The notes beneath the pieces are model-generated. The model was not told the origin of the DNA. It worked only from the letters and a program-made list of their open reading frames with translations, and did not search any database. Shown here one piece after another: positions 15,251 to 26,678 of a stretch of 64,000 bases of DNA. Position numbers and translations under genes: made by a program. How positions within the stretch are numbered: position 1 is the first letter of the stretch; each line of letters begins with the position of its first letter. The DNA lies in NCBI RefSeq assembly GCF_902713425.1, contig NC_081231.1:796260-860259 (forward strand), written 5' to 3'. The DNA is from Acipenser ruthenus. Its lineage: Eukaryota; Chordata; Actinopteri; Acipenseriformes; Acipenseridae.

Positions 15251-15604
15251 TGAATGAATGAATGAATGAATAATAGATGGGCTTCAGTGAGTTACAGGAA
15301 AATAATTCCATCAAGGGTTTCTGTGACATCATAAACTACGAGAGCGAAGGCGGAGTTTCTAAACTGTCACAGAACCCCGAGATGGAATTGTTTTCCTGCG
15401 ACTCGCTGAAGAGGCCCGTCTGTTATTTTTTATAATCCACGGATACCCCTGTGATGCTGATATTAAAGAAGACGAGGTTCAGCAGTACAGTTGTTTTTTT
15501 TAAACGTCGTGTTTCAGCGCTGTACAGACGTTCTGTGTCGTTATCCGTTTTCTTTTTAAAGTGACCACACTTGTTAGTACGGCCGTCTATCTGACCTCAC
15601 CCTC

Positions 15605-15640
<36 letters not shown>

Positions 15641-18201
15641 AGTCTCGGTCAGTCTCTGTGGATCTCCACCATGACTCCTTGCTCCAGGTGGAGATTTCGG
15701 ACGCGGTCAGCGAGCGGGACAAGGTCAAGTTCACCGTCCACACCAAGGTAACATGACTGACCGACCGACCGACTGACCGCTCAGCTGATTATCATTAACC
15801 AGGCTTCATGACACTTTTTCTCAGAAGAGGATCCAGAGGTTGAAAAAAAATACATTTGTAATGGGATTTGAAACGGTTGTGATAGTCTGATGCAGCACAA
15901 GGCTGTTTTTTTGTATAACACTTTAGCATCACGTAGGATTTTAGGATTGAGACATAATTAAAAAATAAAACTGCACGAACATAATTTAGATCTTTTATCG
16001 AACATCATGTACTAAAAAAAAACTACAAAATGATCTCGCAAATACCAGCGGTATTTCACTTCGGCTTTTCAGTTCAGCACCTGGACAGCTGCGCAGCTCT
16101 GTGTAATCGTTTGGTGTGTTAACGTAACGTCGTTCAGCAGGTTAACGTAACGTCGTTCGTATAGCGCTGCCCCTATACCAACACAGCCTCGCCTAGTTTT
16201 CTGCTCGTCTAGCTGCTTTCAGGAACGCCCCATCTTGGATCCCTAATTCAATCCCACCAGCGCTGATAATCTGCTGAGGGGGAGTTTGGACAGTGCCAGT
16301 GAATCATCAGGCCATCCTGGGATTATCACAAAAAAAAATATCCTAGTCTAGTTTGGTCAAACCAAACCCTTAGATATCAGGTATGGGAATAAGACTCCTG
16401 TTGCATAGCAGTTTCACCCATTCCAGGTTTTACTGCTACCAGCTTGATTAGCCACAGTGTATAGGTAACAGCAGCAGTGTGGAGTAGTGGTTAGGGACCT
16501 GGACTCTTGACCGGAGGGTCGTGGGTTCAATCCCAGGTGGGGGACACTGCTGCTGTACCCTTGAGCAAGGTACTTTACCTAGATTGCTCCAGTAAAAACC
16601 CAACTGTACAAATGTGTAATTGTATGTAAAAATAATGTGATATCTTGTAAGTCGCCCTGGATAAGGGCGTCTGCTAAGAAATAAATTATTTATTTATTTA
16701 TTATTTAGAGATGCCAGGCTTCTGATCAGATTTGCACGCTGCTGGGGTGATGCAGTCTCGCTAGCTGTGTCTCCTGCTTGTCTTGTTCCTCAGACTAGCC
16801 TGCCTCGCTTCAAGAGAGCGGAGTTCTCCGTGGTCAGACAGCACGAGGAATTCATCTGGCTTCACGACACTTACCTGGAGAACGAGGACTACGCCGGGAT
16901 CATCGTGAGTCACCGGGAGGGGTGGGTGGGGTGATGTGGGGGGGGGGTTACAAGCAGTTTGAGGTCCCCCCCCCCCCCCCCCTCCCCGCAGAGGGTCTCC
17001 CCTGGTAAAGGCACGGCCTCGTGGTGTGCAGGGGGAGTCGAACAGTCAGGGGTCTCACCTGGTAAAGACAAGATTTATGGAATTATTTTGTAAGCTACAG
17101 TAAGTGTCATTTTTGTTTTCCCTGATTGTCCCATTCCCCGTCCTCCCCACCCTCAGATCCCTCCCGCGCCCCCCAAGCCAGATTTCGAGGCGTCCCGAGA
17201 GAAGCTGCAGAAGCTGGGGGAGGGCGACGGTTCGATGACCCGCGAGGAGTTCGCCAAGATGAAGCAGGAACTGGAAGCGTGAGTCCGCAGGGCCACTCCG
17301 TCACGCCAGGGGGCGCCAAAACGTCACGCTGTTTATGGAAATAATCACTATTTAATATTTGTTCTGCGAATGTCATTTAACATGGTAATAGATTGCAACC
17401 ACAACTGCATTTGAGTACATCTGAAGAGAGGCTCGCTGATCCAGTGGTTAAAGAAAAGGGGTCTTGATATCAGGAGGTTCAAATCCCGGCTCAGCCACTG
17501 ACTCACTGTGTGTGTGTGTGTGACCCTGAGCAAGTCACTTCACCTCCTTGTGCTCCGTCCTTCGGATGAGACGTAAAACAAACGAGCTCCTATTGGAAGT
17601 GACTCTGCAGCAGCAGCAGCAGCAGTTGTTGATGAAGCAGAGTTCACCCTCCTACTCTGCAAGCCGCTTTGGATAAAAGCCTCCGCTAAATGACTCAATA
17701 ATAATAGTAGTTGCATCCATTCCAGGTTTTACTACAGGTTTGATTTAACTGTGTTTTACTACAAGCTCAGGTCTGTCTTATTAAACTCTCAGTAAAACCA
17801 GGAGTGGATCAGACTGCACTGCAACGGGAGTCTTATTCCCGTCCCTGCAGCGCGTTATTCATCTGCTTTTGAGTGACTATTTTTCTACTGCCTGTACTGC
17901 GGAACGCTAGAAAGAGTCAGTTAGAAATTCAACGACAAAGATTTTGACGAGAAGTCTCAAAGACACAGAAAAAGACTTTGAGTTCGCAATTAGCGATTAA
18001 AATATATACAGGAAGTAAAAAAATAAAAGCTGTCTGGACCGTGTCTCCTCTCGGATCCTCATTACAGAGCTCTCCGGTGCACAAGTGCAGTGCAGCGGTT
18101 TTGACTGTCTGTACTGATTTGAATAAGCTGGCTGTCAGATCCCCAGTACTGTTGCTGTGTGAGTTAATGGAGACCGATCGGCTTCAAATCTCATTGTATT
18201 T

Positions 18202-18243
<42 letters not shown>

Positions 18244-21200
18244 TGTTTATTTAGCAGACGCCTTTATCCAAGGCGACTTACAGAGACTAGGGTGTGTGAA
18301 CTATGCATCAGCTGCAGAGTCACTTACAACTACGTCTCACCAGAAAGACGGAGCACAAGGAGGTTAAGTGACTTGCTCAGGGTCACACAATGAGTCAGTG
18401 GCTGAGGTGGGATTTGAACCGGGGACCTCCTGGTTACAAGCCCTTTTCTTTAACCACTGGACCACACAGCCATTTAGTAGGTCTGTTGTTATGGGGTTCA
18501 TTGTGAATGGGTCTGTTTTTCTAATGTCAAGTTAGAGAGAGAGAGAGAGACTCTTCTATTTCAAATATTATTTTAATCAACCCCGAGCTCTTAATTGCTC
18601 TAATTATTATTTAATTAATCGGGACCCATTTTAATGCTTCTCTCTGGTCTTCGCAATGTTTCACAGACTCCTCGAATCAAGCTCATTTTTAAAAATCCTC
18701 ATCAACTGTAGAAGACCTTGAACACATAATTAGATCAATGAATTTGATTGAGAGCTCAAGTTGGAATGAAATCCAGATGCCCCCCCCTCCCTGAGGACTG
18801 GAGTTTGCCCCCCCCTCCCCGCTCTAATGTCTGCTCTCTGGGTTGCTGGCTGTGTCGTGTGCTTCAGGGAGTACCTGGCGATCTTTAAGAAGACCGTGGC
18901 GATGCACGAGGTGTTTCTACAGAGACTGGCAGCGCACCCTGTACTGAGGAGAGACCACAACTTCTACGTGTTCCTGGAGTACGACCAAGACGTGAGTGAG
19001 GAGGGGGAGGGAGAGGGAGAGGGAGAGGGAGAGGGAAGGGAGGGGAGAGGAGAGGAGAGGAGAGGAGGAAGGGGATGGGGAGGAGGGGAGAGGAGGAAGG
19101 GGATGGGGAGGGAGAGATGAGGGAAGGGGAGGAGGGGAGAGGAGGAAGGGGAGGAGGGGGAGAGAGGGAAGGGGAGGAGGGGGAGAGAGAGATGAGGGAG
19201 AGAGGGAAGGGGAGGAGGGGGGAGAAGGAGGAGGGGAGAGGCGGAAGGGGATGGGGAGGAGGGGAGAGGAGGAAGGGGATGGGGAGGGAGAGAAGAGGGA
19301 GGGGGGAGGAGAGGGAGAAGAGAGAATTCAATCACTCGCTCAGAAACTGCAAGAAAACTAAACAAACGCTTTCATCAGCGCTGTACCCAATCATCAGGGC
19401 TGTGTAGTTCTTCGCAGTCTAAAAAAATAGATACTTCAAGATATTCTACAATTTAAAAACTGATTTATTAAAGCAGAGAAATTCAAACGGATCACGTATC
19501 TATGTAGAGCTGTTAGACAGCAGGTGTTCCTGAATATTAAAACGCTTACCCTGAAAAAACGGTCGCTGCTAAAACTGTAAAATGTTAGTGTTGTTTTTTT
19601 GTGGAGGTTCTTGAAGACGCGGGTTTTGTCTCCTCAGCTGAGCGTACGAGGGAAGAACAAGAAGGAAATCTTTGGCGGCTTCTTCAAGAACATGGTGAAG
19701 ACCGCCGACGAAGCCCTGATTGCCAGCACGTCCGGCCTAAAGGTCACCGTTATTGATTATTGGTTATTGATTATTGATTGTCAGTAAGCAGCTCCCAAGA
19801 CTGCTGCCAATCAGGGCTGAAGACAGCTGCTTGTCTTTACAAGGCAGAATCCGTTATATTGTTCAGCATCCTGTAGAATGAACTAATTTTGCTTCGTGAA
19901 GTCCAATGAAAGCTGCTGAATAATGTTCCCTTGTTAACATATTGAATTCCACACCCTCTATATAGAATGAACTCCCTCAGCTTCATAGAGTCCAATGAAA
20001 GCTGCTGAATAATGTTCCCTTGTTAACATATTGAATTCCACCCCCTCTATATAGAATGAACTCCCTCAGCTTCATAGAGTCCAGTGAAAGCTGCTGAATA
20101 ATGTTCCCTTGTTAACATATTGAATTCCACCCCCTCTATATAGAATGAACTCCCTCAGCTTCATAGAGTCCAATGAAAGCTGCTGAAAAATGTTCCCTTG
20201 TTAACATATTGAATTCCACCCCCTCTATATAGAATGAACTCCCTCAGCTTCATAGAGTCCAATGAAAGCTGCTGAATAATGTTCCCTTGTTAACATATTG
20301 AATTCCACCCCCTCTATATAGAATGAACTCCCTCAGCTTCATAGAGTCCAATGAAAGCTGCTGAATAATGTTCCCTTGTTAACATATTGAATTCCACCCC
20401 CTCTATATAGAATGAACTCCCTCAGCTTCATAGAGTCCATTGAAAGCTGCTGAATAATGTTCCCTTGTTAACATATTGAATTCCACCCCCTCTATATAGA
20501 ATGAACTCCCTCAGCTTCATAGAGTCCATTGAAAGCTGCTGAATAATGTTCCCTTGTTAACATATTGAATTCCACACCCAGCGCTTTGTAGTTTTCCCAG
20601 ATAACTTAATGAAAAACTGACAAATTGAAAAAAAAAGTGACATTTTGAAATCTAACATGAAATCCTACTTGTATTACATGCTGATAAATAAGACAGAAAT
20701 TATGTTTATATATATATATATATATATTATTTTTTTTTGTCTCAATCCTAAAATTGTCTCAATCCTAAAATTCTAGGTGATGCTAAACATTTGGCCACAG
20801 TGTTAGATCGCTCTGCAGAGTGACGGCTGTCTTGCCTCAATGTAGGTCTAAAGCCGAGGGAAACACAGAGCCACTTTTCCAGGAACAGCAGCTTGAAACC
20901 TGGTTCCAGGAGACCTGGTTTGAGGTTCGCTGTATCAAACCCCCAAGTCTCCCTGCCTGGTTTGAGGTTCGCTGTATCAAACCCCCAAGTCTCCCTGCCT
21001 GGTTTGAGGTTCGCTGTATCAAACCCCCAAGTCTCCCTGCCTGGTTTGAGGTTCGCTGTATCAAACCCCCAAGTCTCCCTGCCTGGTTTGAGGTTCGCTG
21101 TATCAAACCCCCAAGTCTCCCTGCCTGGTTTGAGGTTCGCTGTATCAAACCCCCAAGACTCCCTGCCTGGTTTGAGGTTCGCTGTATCAAACCCCCAAGT

Positions 21201-24200
21201 CTCCCTGCCTGGTTTGAGGTTCGCTGTATCAAACCCCCAAGTCTCCCTGCCTGGTTTGAGGTTCGCTGTATCAAACCCCCAAAGTCTCCCTGCCTGGTTT
21301 GAGGTTCGCTGTATCAAACCCCCAAGTCTCCCTGCCTGGTTTGAGGTTCGCTGTATCAAACCCCCAAGTCTCCCTGCCTGGTTTGAGGTTCGCTGTATCA
21401 AACCCCCAAGTCTCCCTGCCTGGTTTGAGGTTCGCTGTATCAAACCCCCAAGTCTCCCTGCCTGGTTTGAGGTTCGCTGTATCAAACCCCCAAAGTCTCC
21501 CTGCCTGGTTTGAGGTTCGCTGTATCAAACCCCCAAGTCTCCCTGCCTGGTTTGAGGTTCGCTGTATCAAACCCCCAAGTCTCCCTGCCTGGTGTGTCAC
21601 GCAGCGACCTGAAACCTGGTCTCCTGAAACCCAGTCCCACCAAGACACAAAGCAGCTTCCTTAACTTAAGGTGTTGACCCCTTGCCCTTTGACACAGGAA
21701 GTGGACGAGTTCTTTGACCACGAGAGGACCTTCCTCCTGGAGTACCACGTCCGGGTGAAGGACGCCAGCATGAAGGCTGACCGGATGACCAGGTCACACA
21801 AAAGTAAGTCAAAAAAACAGGCTATTATTATTAATTGGCAGACTCCTGCTTTATCCCAGGAGACTCACACAGGTGTTACAGGGCAGCGCAGGGTTACAAT
21901 GCAAGCTTCATATTTAAACACAGTGTAGTTTACAGCAAGTGCAAATAATAACACTACTAGAATCCAATATGAACTAGGATGCTGTGTATAATAATAACAC
22001 TACTAGAATCCAATATGAACTAGGATGCTGTGTATAATAATAACACTACTAGAATCCAATATGAACTAGGATGCTATGTATAATAACACTACTAGAATCC
22101 AATATGAACTAGGATGCTGTGTATAATAATAACACTACTAGAATCCAATATGAACTAGGATGCTGTGTATAATAATAACACTACTAGAATCCAATATGAA
22201 CTAGGATGCTATGTATAATAATAACACTACTAGAATCCAATATGAACTAGGATGCTATGTATAATAATAACACTACTAGAATCCAATATGAACTAGGATG
22301 CTATGTATAATAATAACACTACTAGAATCCAATATGAACTAGGATGCTATGTATAATAATAACACTACTAGAATCCAATATGAACTAGGATGCTATGTAT
22401 AATAATAACACTACTAGAATCCAATATGAACTAGGATGCTATGTATAATAATAACACTACTAGAATCCAATATGAACTAGGATGCTATGTATAATAATAA
22501 CACTACTAGAATCCAATATGAACTAGGATGCTATGTATAATAATAACACTACTAGAATCCCATATGAACTAGGATGCTATGTATAATAATAACACTACTA
22601 GAATACAATATGAACTAGGATGCTATGTATAATAATAACACTACTAGAATCCAATATGAACTAGGATGCTGTGTATAATAATAACACTACTAGAATCCAA
22701 TCTGAACTAGGATGCTATGTATAATAATAACACTACTAGAATCCAATATGAACTAGGATGCTGTGTATAATAATAACACTACTAGAATCCAATATGAACT
22801 AGGATGCTATGTATAATAATAACACTACTAGAATCCAATATGAACTAGGATGCTATGTATAATAATAACACTACTAGAATCCAATATGAACTAGGATGCT
22901 ATGTATAATAATAACACTACTAGAATCCCATATGAACTAGGATGCTATGTATAATAATAACACTACTAGAATACAATATGAACTAGGATGCTATGTATAA
23001 TAATAACACTACTAGAATCCAATATGAACTAGGATGCTGTGTATAATAATAACACTACTAGAATCCAATCTGAACTAGGATGCTATGTATAATAATAACA
23101 CTACTAGAATCCAATATGAACTAGGATGCTGTGTATAATAATAACACTACTAGAATACAATATGAACCAGGAGGCGACAAGTTAGGATCACAGCGAGTTG
23201 TATCCACAGTGACATGTTAGCAGTGCGATCGTGCAAGGGTAGCGCATCAGCTGAGGATCCAGTAACGTGGTTCTGAGGTCAGACGAGTCCAGAGCAGAGC
23301 AGGAGGGGCGGATCAGGAGGTCTACAAGCGCAGAGTAAACAGGGGTCTTGAGGAGGGTGTCGGAAGGCAGTGAGAGGAGGGGCAGTCCTGAAGTTCTCCT
23401 AAATTTTAGGGTTCCAATTTCTACACACGGTCTAACCTGTATTCACACCCCAAACCAGTCAGTCCACTTTCTGAACCGGGATCGACTGTCGCGCGACGTG
23501 ATTCGCCAGTCAGACTGTTAGTTATGCAAGGGGGACCCGAGACAGTAAATTTTAGTTTAACTTTTTTTGAGAGAGCGACAAGAGGCCGTTCAGCCCATCA
23601 AGGTTTGTGCTTTCCCAGCACGCAGAGCAGTGTTGAAAGTCACGGTTTTCATTTTTGTACGTCTTTCCCCCTCCCTCTCCAGATGTAGCTGAAGGTTACA
23701 TCCCCATTTCATCTGTGTTGAGCAGCCTAGGGACCCAGGAAAGTAGCATTGTCAACAGGTAAGGGTGGAGCGCAAGCACGCAACTTTATTAGCATTATTA
23801 GAGTTATAGTTTTTTAATTAATGTTTTATTTTTTTTTTTTTTTTTTTCAGGAACTTTCTGAAACTTGCAGAGCTGTTTGAGAAACTCCGGGTAAGAATTC
23901 AGAAACCTTTCCAATAAAAAGATGTTTTTTTTTTTTTTAAGACACATTATTGAGAGCTGCTCATCTCTCCCTGCAGAACAGTTTAAGCACCTTGCAGACT
24001 AGGTAGATTGTAGATGTATTAGAGCTCCCCATTGCTTCTGTGGTTTGGCACCAGTCAAAGAAAGAAAGTGGCAACTAAGATGCCTGTAGTAACTGATCGC
24101 TACAGCAGGGGGAGCCAGTGCTTATCTGAGCAGGCTTCTGAGGATTTGTATGACATCATCGCCATCTGCTGGGAGGCAGTAGTATTGCAGGGATCACAGA

Positions 24201-24416
24201 AACAGGACTTTTGTATGTACACGCTGTCGGCAGGGATGGAAATAAGACTCCCCATTGCACAGCTTGACATATTAAATTGGAAGTACTTCACCCATAAAGT
24301 TTACGTGATTGAGATTTGTAGAAGCTGCTAATTAATAAAATTGCTAAACGCATAAGACGCTCCGCAGAACACTCTGCAGGTATCTATTTCAAATTTCCCG
24401 CTGTCTATTAAATTAC

Positions 24417-24448
<32 letters not shown>

Positions 24449-25591
24449 TTTCTCGTGTGTAGAAGGTCGAGGGACGAGTGGCTTCGGACAAGGATCTCAA
24501 ACTCTCAGACCTGCTCCGATACTACATGAGAGACTCACAGGCTGCCAAGGTAGGGACTGCTGGACTAGCACTGAACCTAGAACCCAGAAATCTAGAACCC
24601 GTAACCTAGCACCCATACACCTGAACCTAGAACCCAGGACTGCTCCCACAGATTGCTGAGGTTATGAAAACAGTCAGGGGTTTTGAAATGACGTTTGAAG
24701 CCAGCTCTTTTAAATTCACTGGTGTCCTGACCTCCTGTGTCTCTCTCTCCCTCCCTCCCCGTCTCGCCAGGACCTGCTGTACCGCCGGGTGCGCTCGCTG
24801 GCGGATTATGAGAACGCCAATAAGGTCCTGGACAAGGCGCGCATGAAGAACAAGGAGGTGAAGCAGGCAGAGGGGCACCAGCAGCTCTGCTGTCACAGAT
24901 TCGAGAAGCTCTCCGGATCCGCCAAGCAAGGTACTGGAGGTCTGGATGCCTCCCTGTCTCTCTCTCTACGCCTCCCTGACTGCCTGCCTCCCTGCCTGTC
25001 TGTCTCTCATTTAAACAAACCAAGGCTCTCCCATCCATTGTCTTATTTCTCACCAGCACTCCCAATTCCATGGGACTGGGAGGCTGAGAGTTCAGAGCCG
25101 CGTTTCTCGTGTTTTCTGTTCCAGAGCTAATGGATTTCAAGGTGAGGAGGGTGTCTGCCTTCAGGAAGAACCTGATTGAACTGACAGAGCTGGAACTAAA
25201 GCACGCCAAGGTATGAGCAACGATCCCTTCAATACCTCCGCACTCGAACCCTGAGCTCCTCAAACACCCTGCCCTCCACTCTACCCACTGAGCTCCTCAA
25301 ACACCCTGTCCTCCACTCTACCCACTGAGCTCCTCAAACACCCTGTCCTCCACTCTACCCACTGAGCTCCTCAAACACCCTGTCCTCCACTCTAGCCACT
25401 GAGCTCCTCAAACCCACTGCAGCCCAGCACTAGAACCACTGAGCTCCTCAAACACCCTGCAGTCCAGCACTCGAACCCTGAGCTCCTCAAACACCCTGTC
25501 CTCCACTCTAGCCACTGAGCTCCTCAAACCCACTGCAGCCCAGCACTAGAACCACTGAGCAATCGCTATAAAAATCACTCTTTATTGCAGA

Positions 25592-25638
<47 letters not shown>

Positions 25639-25805
25639 GTCATTTAGCAGATGCTTTTATCCAAAGCGACTTACAGAGACTAGGGGGGTGAACTATGCTT
25701 CATCAACAACTGCTGCTGCTGCAGAGTCACTTCCAATAGGAGCTTGTTTGTTTTACATCTCATCTGAAGGGCGGAGCACAAGGAGGTGAAGTGACTTGCT
25801 CAGGG

Positions 25806-25839
<34 letters not shown>

Positions 25840-26127
25840 AGACTCACTCACACACACACACACAGAGACACACACACACACACACACAGTGAGTCAGTGG
25901 CTGGGAGTTGAACCTCCTGGTATCAAGCCCCTTTCTCTAATCACTGCACCAGCGAGCCTCCTCGCAGGTCATGGGACAGGAAAAGGAAACGCCTCCTCCA
26001 AGCTGCCCTGCCTGGCTGATTGCTGAGGCTCTCTGGTCCTCCTCTGATTCTCTTGCTCTCGGTCTCTTGGCAGGCGAGTTTGCTGCTGCTGCGAAACTGT
26101 CTCATCTCTCTGAAAATGGAGCACTGA
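11479..26127 (+). CDS. snx32: Sorting nexin 32 (PX-BAR, SNX5/6/32 family)
   Basis: Thirteen coding exons: 11479-11520, 15643-15747, 16794-16904, 17157-17278, 18868-18991, 19638-19742, 21698-21803, 23683-23758, 23851-23890, 24463-24549, 24771-24930, 25125-25210 and 26074-26127. All junctions are GT/AG and in phase, giving 405 aa (human SNX32 about 403). The start [12 protein letters not shown] follows the CCAAT/GC-box promoter. The PX domain spans about residues 25-170, with [35 protein letters not shown] and [16 protein letters not shown]. The C-terminal BAR domain follows (about 200-400), with [31 protein letters not shown] and [22 protein letters not shown]...[19 protein letters not shown] and the short [14 protein letters not shown] tail match SNX32 better than SNX5 or SNX6. 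Family role: ESCPE-1-type endosome-to-Golgi retrieval with SNX1/SNX2. The introns carry five large tandem arrays. Confidence 0.95.
11617..11676. repeat. (TAA)n microsatellite in snx32 intron 1
   Basis: About 19 copies of AAT/TAA in a row. Confidence 0.95.
11948..12898. repeat. 25-bp minisatellite in snx32 intron 1
   Basis: About 38 tandem copies of CAGTGTTGTGCATAAGGAAA plus CCAAA. The variation is limited mostly to AAGGA/AATGA/TAGTGA and AAACC/ATCC, so the expansion is recent. Because 25 is not a multiple of 3 and the unit has no stop on the minus strand, all three minus frames stay open for over 300 codons. These are artefacts. Confidence 0.97.
13199..13290 (-). mobile_element. SINE-A tail fragment (reverse)
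   Basis: (TTTA)n then AGCAGACGCCCTTATCCAGG and ACTTACAAAATATCAC, the reverse of the SINE-A 3' end. It is followed by AT-rich sequence and an (ATT)n run at 13415-13460. Confidence 0.7.
13674..13818. mobile_element. Foldback-F element copy
   Basis: Palindromic layout: TCCTGGTTTCACTGGGAG near the left end and ACCTGGAATGGATCACAC, GATAGGAGTCTGATTCCCAG on the right, with ACACACCTGAGCTTGTTAGC in the middle. It borders the 52-bp array. Confidence 0.75.
13836..15030. repeat. 52-bp minisatellite in snx32 intron 1
   Basis: About 23 nearly identical tandem copies of a 52-bp unit containing TGATGCAGTGAAAGCATGCT and GAGACAGTGTACCAGGCAC. Differences are single bases (for example GGGGG against GGGTG). All three minus-strand frames are open through the array, giving spurious frames of up to 448 codons. 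Confidence 0.98.
15184..15271. repeat. (GA)n microsatellite followed by (GAAT)n
   Basis: About 30 GA dinucleotides to 15244, then six or seven GAAT units, in snx32 intron 1, about 370 bp upstream of exon 2. Confidence 0.95.
15893..16085 (+). mobile_element. MITE-M (Tc1/mariner-like) fragment
   Basis: Shares TTTAGGATTGAGACA, CATCATGTA, AACTACAAAATGAT and a GTATTTCACTT block with copies at 40884-41140 and 61425-61745. It is diverged and lacks the right end. Confidence 0.6.
16306..16700 (+). mobile_element. Composite repeat: foldback-F half joined to SINE-A (second copy)
   Basis: Near-identical to positions 1-405, including the leader with CTAGTCTAGTTTGGTCAAAC, the single foldback-F arm and the same junction GGTAACA/GCAGCAGTGTGG into SINE-A. 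Shorter by a small deletion in the SINE tail. It lies in snx32 intron 2. Confidence 0.85.
17428..17705 (+). mobile_element. SINE-B' copy
   Basis: Head with CCAGTGGTTAAAG and GGTTCAAATCCC, an internal (TG)n run, GACCCTGAGCAAGTCACTTC, CTCCGTCCTTCGGATGAGAC, a CAG run and tail GCCGCTTTGGATAAAAGCC. It lies in snx32 intron 4. Confidence 0.85.
17709..17853. mobile_element. Foldback-F element copy
   Basis: CATTCCAGGTTTTACTAC at the left and AACCAGGAGTGGATCAGACT, ACGGGAGTCTTATTCCCGTC at the right, with a middle CAAGCTCAGGTCTGTCTTAT. Confidence 0.7.
18204..18474 (-). mobile_element. SINE-B copy (reverse)
   Basis: (ATT)n then GCAGACGCCTTTATCCAAGG, AGGTTAAGTGACTTGCTCAG, GGATTTGAACCGGGGACC, ending ACCACTGGACCACACAGCC. 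It lies in snx32 intron 4. Confidence 0.9.
19000..19325. repeat. Purine-rich (GGA/GGGA)n tract in snx32 intron 5
   Basis: About 320 bp almost entirely of A and G on the plus strand, starting 8 bp after the exon 5 donor, with loosely repeated GAGGGGAGAGGAGG units. Long open frames on both strands come from this composition. Confidence 0.95.
19868..20790 (-). mobile_element. MITE-M copy (reverse) carrying an 89-bp internal array
   Basis: The left end GCATCCTGTAGAATGAACTA and the right end GTCTCAATCCTAAAATTCTAGG followed by TGATGC are the reverse complements of the ends of the copy at 61425-61745. Between them the segment from AGAATGAACT to GAATTCCACCCC is repeated in tandem. Lies in snx32 intron 6. 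Confidence 0.75.
19880..20577. repeat. 89-bp minisatellite inside MITE-M
   Basis: Nearly eight tandem units of 89 bp containing GAATGAACTCCCTCAGCTTC, CAATGAAAGCTGCTGAATAA and TTGTTAACATATTGAATTCC. The single-copy version of this segment is present (reverse strand) at 61625-61725. Confidence 0.93.
20850..21650 (+). repeat. Dispersed repeat with a 42-bp internal minisatellite (snx32 intron 6)
   Basis: About 16 tandem copies (20918-21594) of GGTTTGAGGTTCGCTGTATC plus AAACCCCCAAGTCTCCCTGC plus CT. The flanks AGCAGCTTGAAACCTGGTTC on the left and GCAGCGACCTGAAACCTGGT on the right match the flanks of an unexpanded copy on the other strand at 41800-41960. 42 is a multiple of three, so open frames run through the array on both strands; they are not genes. 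Confidence 0.95.
21835..23290 (-). mobile_element. Element-S copy 1 (reverse): SINE-like element with 46-bp internal array
   Basis: In reverse orientation: tail CTGCTTTATCCCAGGAGACT, conserved ACAGGTGTTACAGGGCAGCG and AACACAGTGTAGTTTACAGC, then about 26 copies (21945-23160) of a 46-bp unit with AACACTACTAGAATCCAATA and TGAACTAGGATGCTATGTAT, then head GGATCACAGCGAGTTGTATC and GATCCAGTAACGTGG. It lies in snx32 intron 7. Copies 2 and 3 are at 39085 and 43510. Confidence 0.9.
25231..25560. repeat. Degenerate ~37-70 bp tandem repeat in snx32 intron 12
   Basis: Repeated CACTGAGCTCCTCAAACACC and CTGTCCTCCACTCTACC units start 20 bp after the exon 12 donor. A related array lies at 26325-26603, after the stop codon. 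Confidence 0.85.
25590..25962 (-). mobile_element. SINE-B' copy (reverse) with expanded (CA)n
   Basis: (ATT)n, GCAGATGCTTTTATCCAAAG, CTGCTGCTGCTGCAG, AGGTGAAGTGACTTGCTCAG, then a long interrupted (CA)n, AACCTCCTGGTATCAAGCCC and a head ending CACTGCACCAGCGAGCC. It lies in the last intron of snx32, 110 bp before the final exon. Confidence 0.85.
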
Positions 26128-26324
26128 CAGCCAGACAGCATCCGGGACGGTCAGGCGAGGCGAGGAGATTGTGTCGTCTTCCATTTCGTTGTTACAATTG
26201 TGGCGATTATTATTATTGTAATAATGAATGTTATTATTGTTTGTTATCTTTTTATTACTTCACCTAACATCCATCTTAGCCTTGCAGTGCTCCCCTAAAT
26301 CTGCCCAGCACTTTCTCTTTCTGT

Positions 26325-26603
26325 CTTGAACCACTGAGCTCCTCAAACCCACTGCCTTCCACACTGCAGCCCAGCACCCTAACCACTGAGCTCCTCAAAC
26401 CCACTGCCTTCCACACTGCAGCCCAGCACCCTAACCACTGAGCTCCTCAAACCCACTGCCTTCCACACTGCAGCCCAGCACCCTAACCACTGAGCTCCTC
26501 AAACCTGCTGCCTTCCACACTGCAGCCCAGCACCCTAACCACTGAGCTCCTCAAACCCACTGCCTTCCACGCTGCAGCCCAGCACCCTAACCACTGAGCT
26601 GCT
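26325..26603. repeat. 51-bp tandem repeat, probable snx32 3' UTR
   Basis: Five to six copies of a unit with CTAACCACTGAGCTCCTCAA and CCACTGCCTTCCACACTGCA, about 200 bp after the snx32 stop. It shares CACTGAGCTCCTCAAAC with the array in intron 12. Confidence 0.85.
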
Positions 26604-26640
26604 CATCTGTGCATTGGGGACGATCACACAGAGATGCAAG

Positions 26641-26678
<38 letters not shown>

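Noticed and set aside
18885-19407. Glu/Gly/Arg-rich and Ser/Pro-rich frames
   Set aside because: Purine-rich tract in snx32 intron 5.
20748-21748. Open frames on both strands ([13 protein letters not shown]-like and [13 protein letters not shown]-like)
   Set aside because: 42-bp array; the unit length is a multiple of three, so one frame repeats without stops on each strand.
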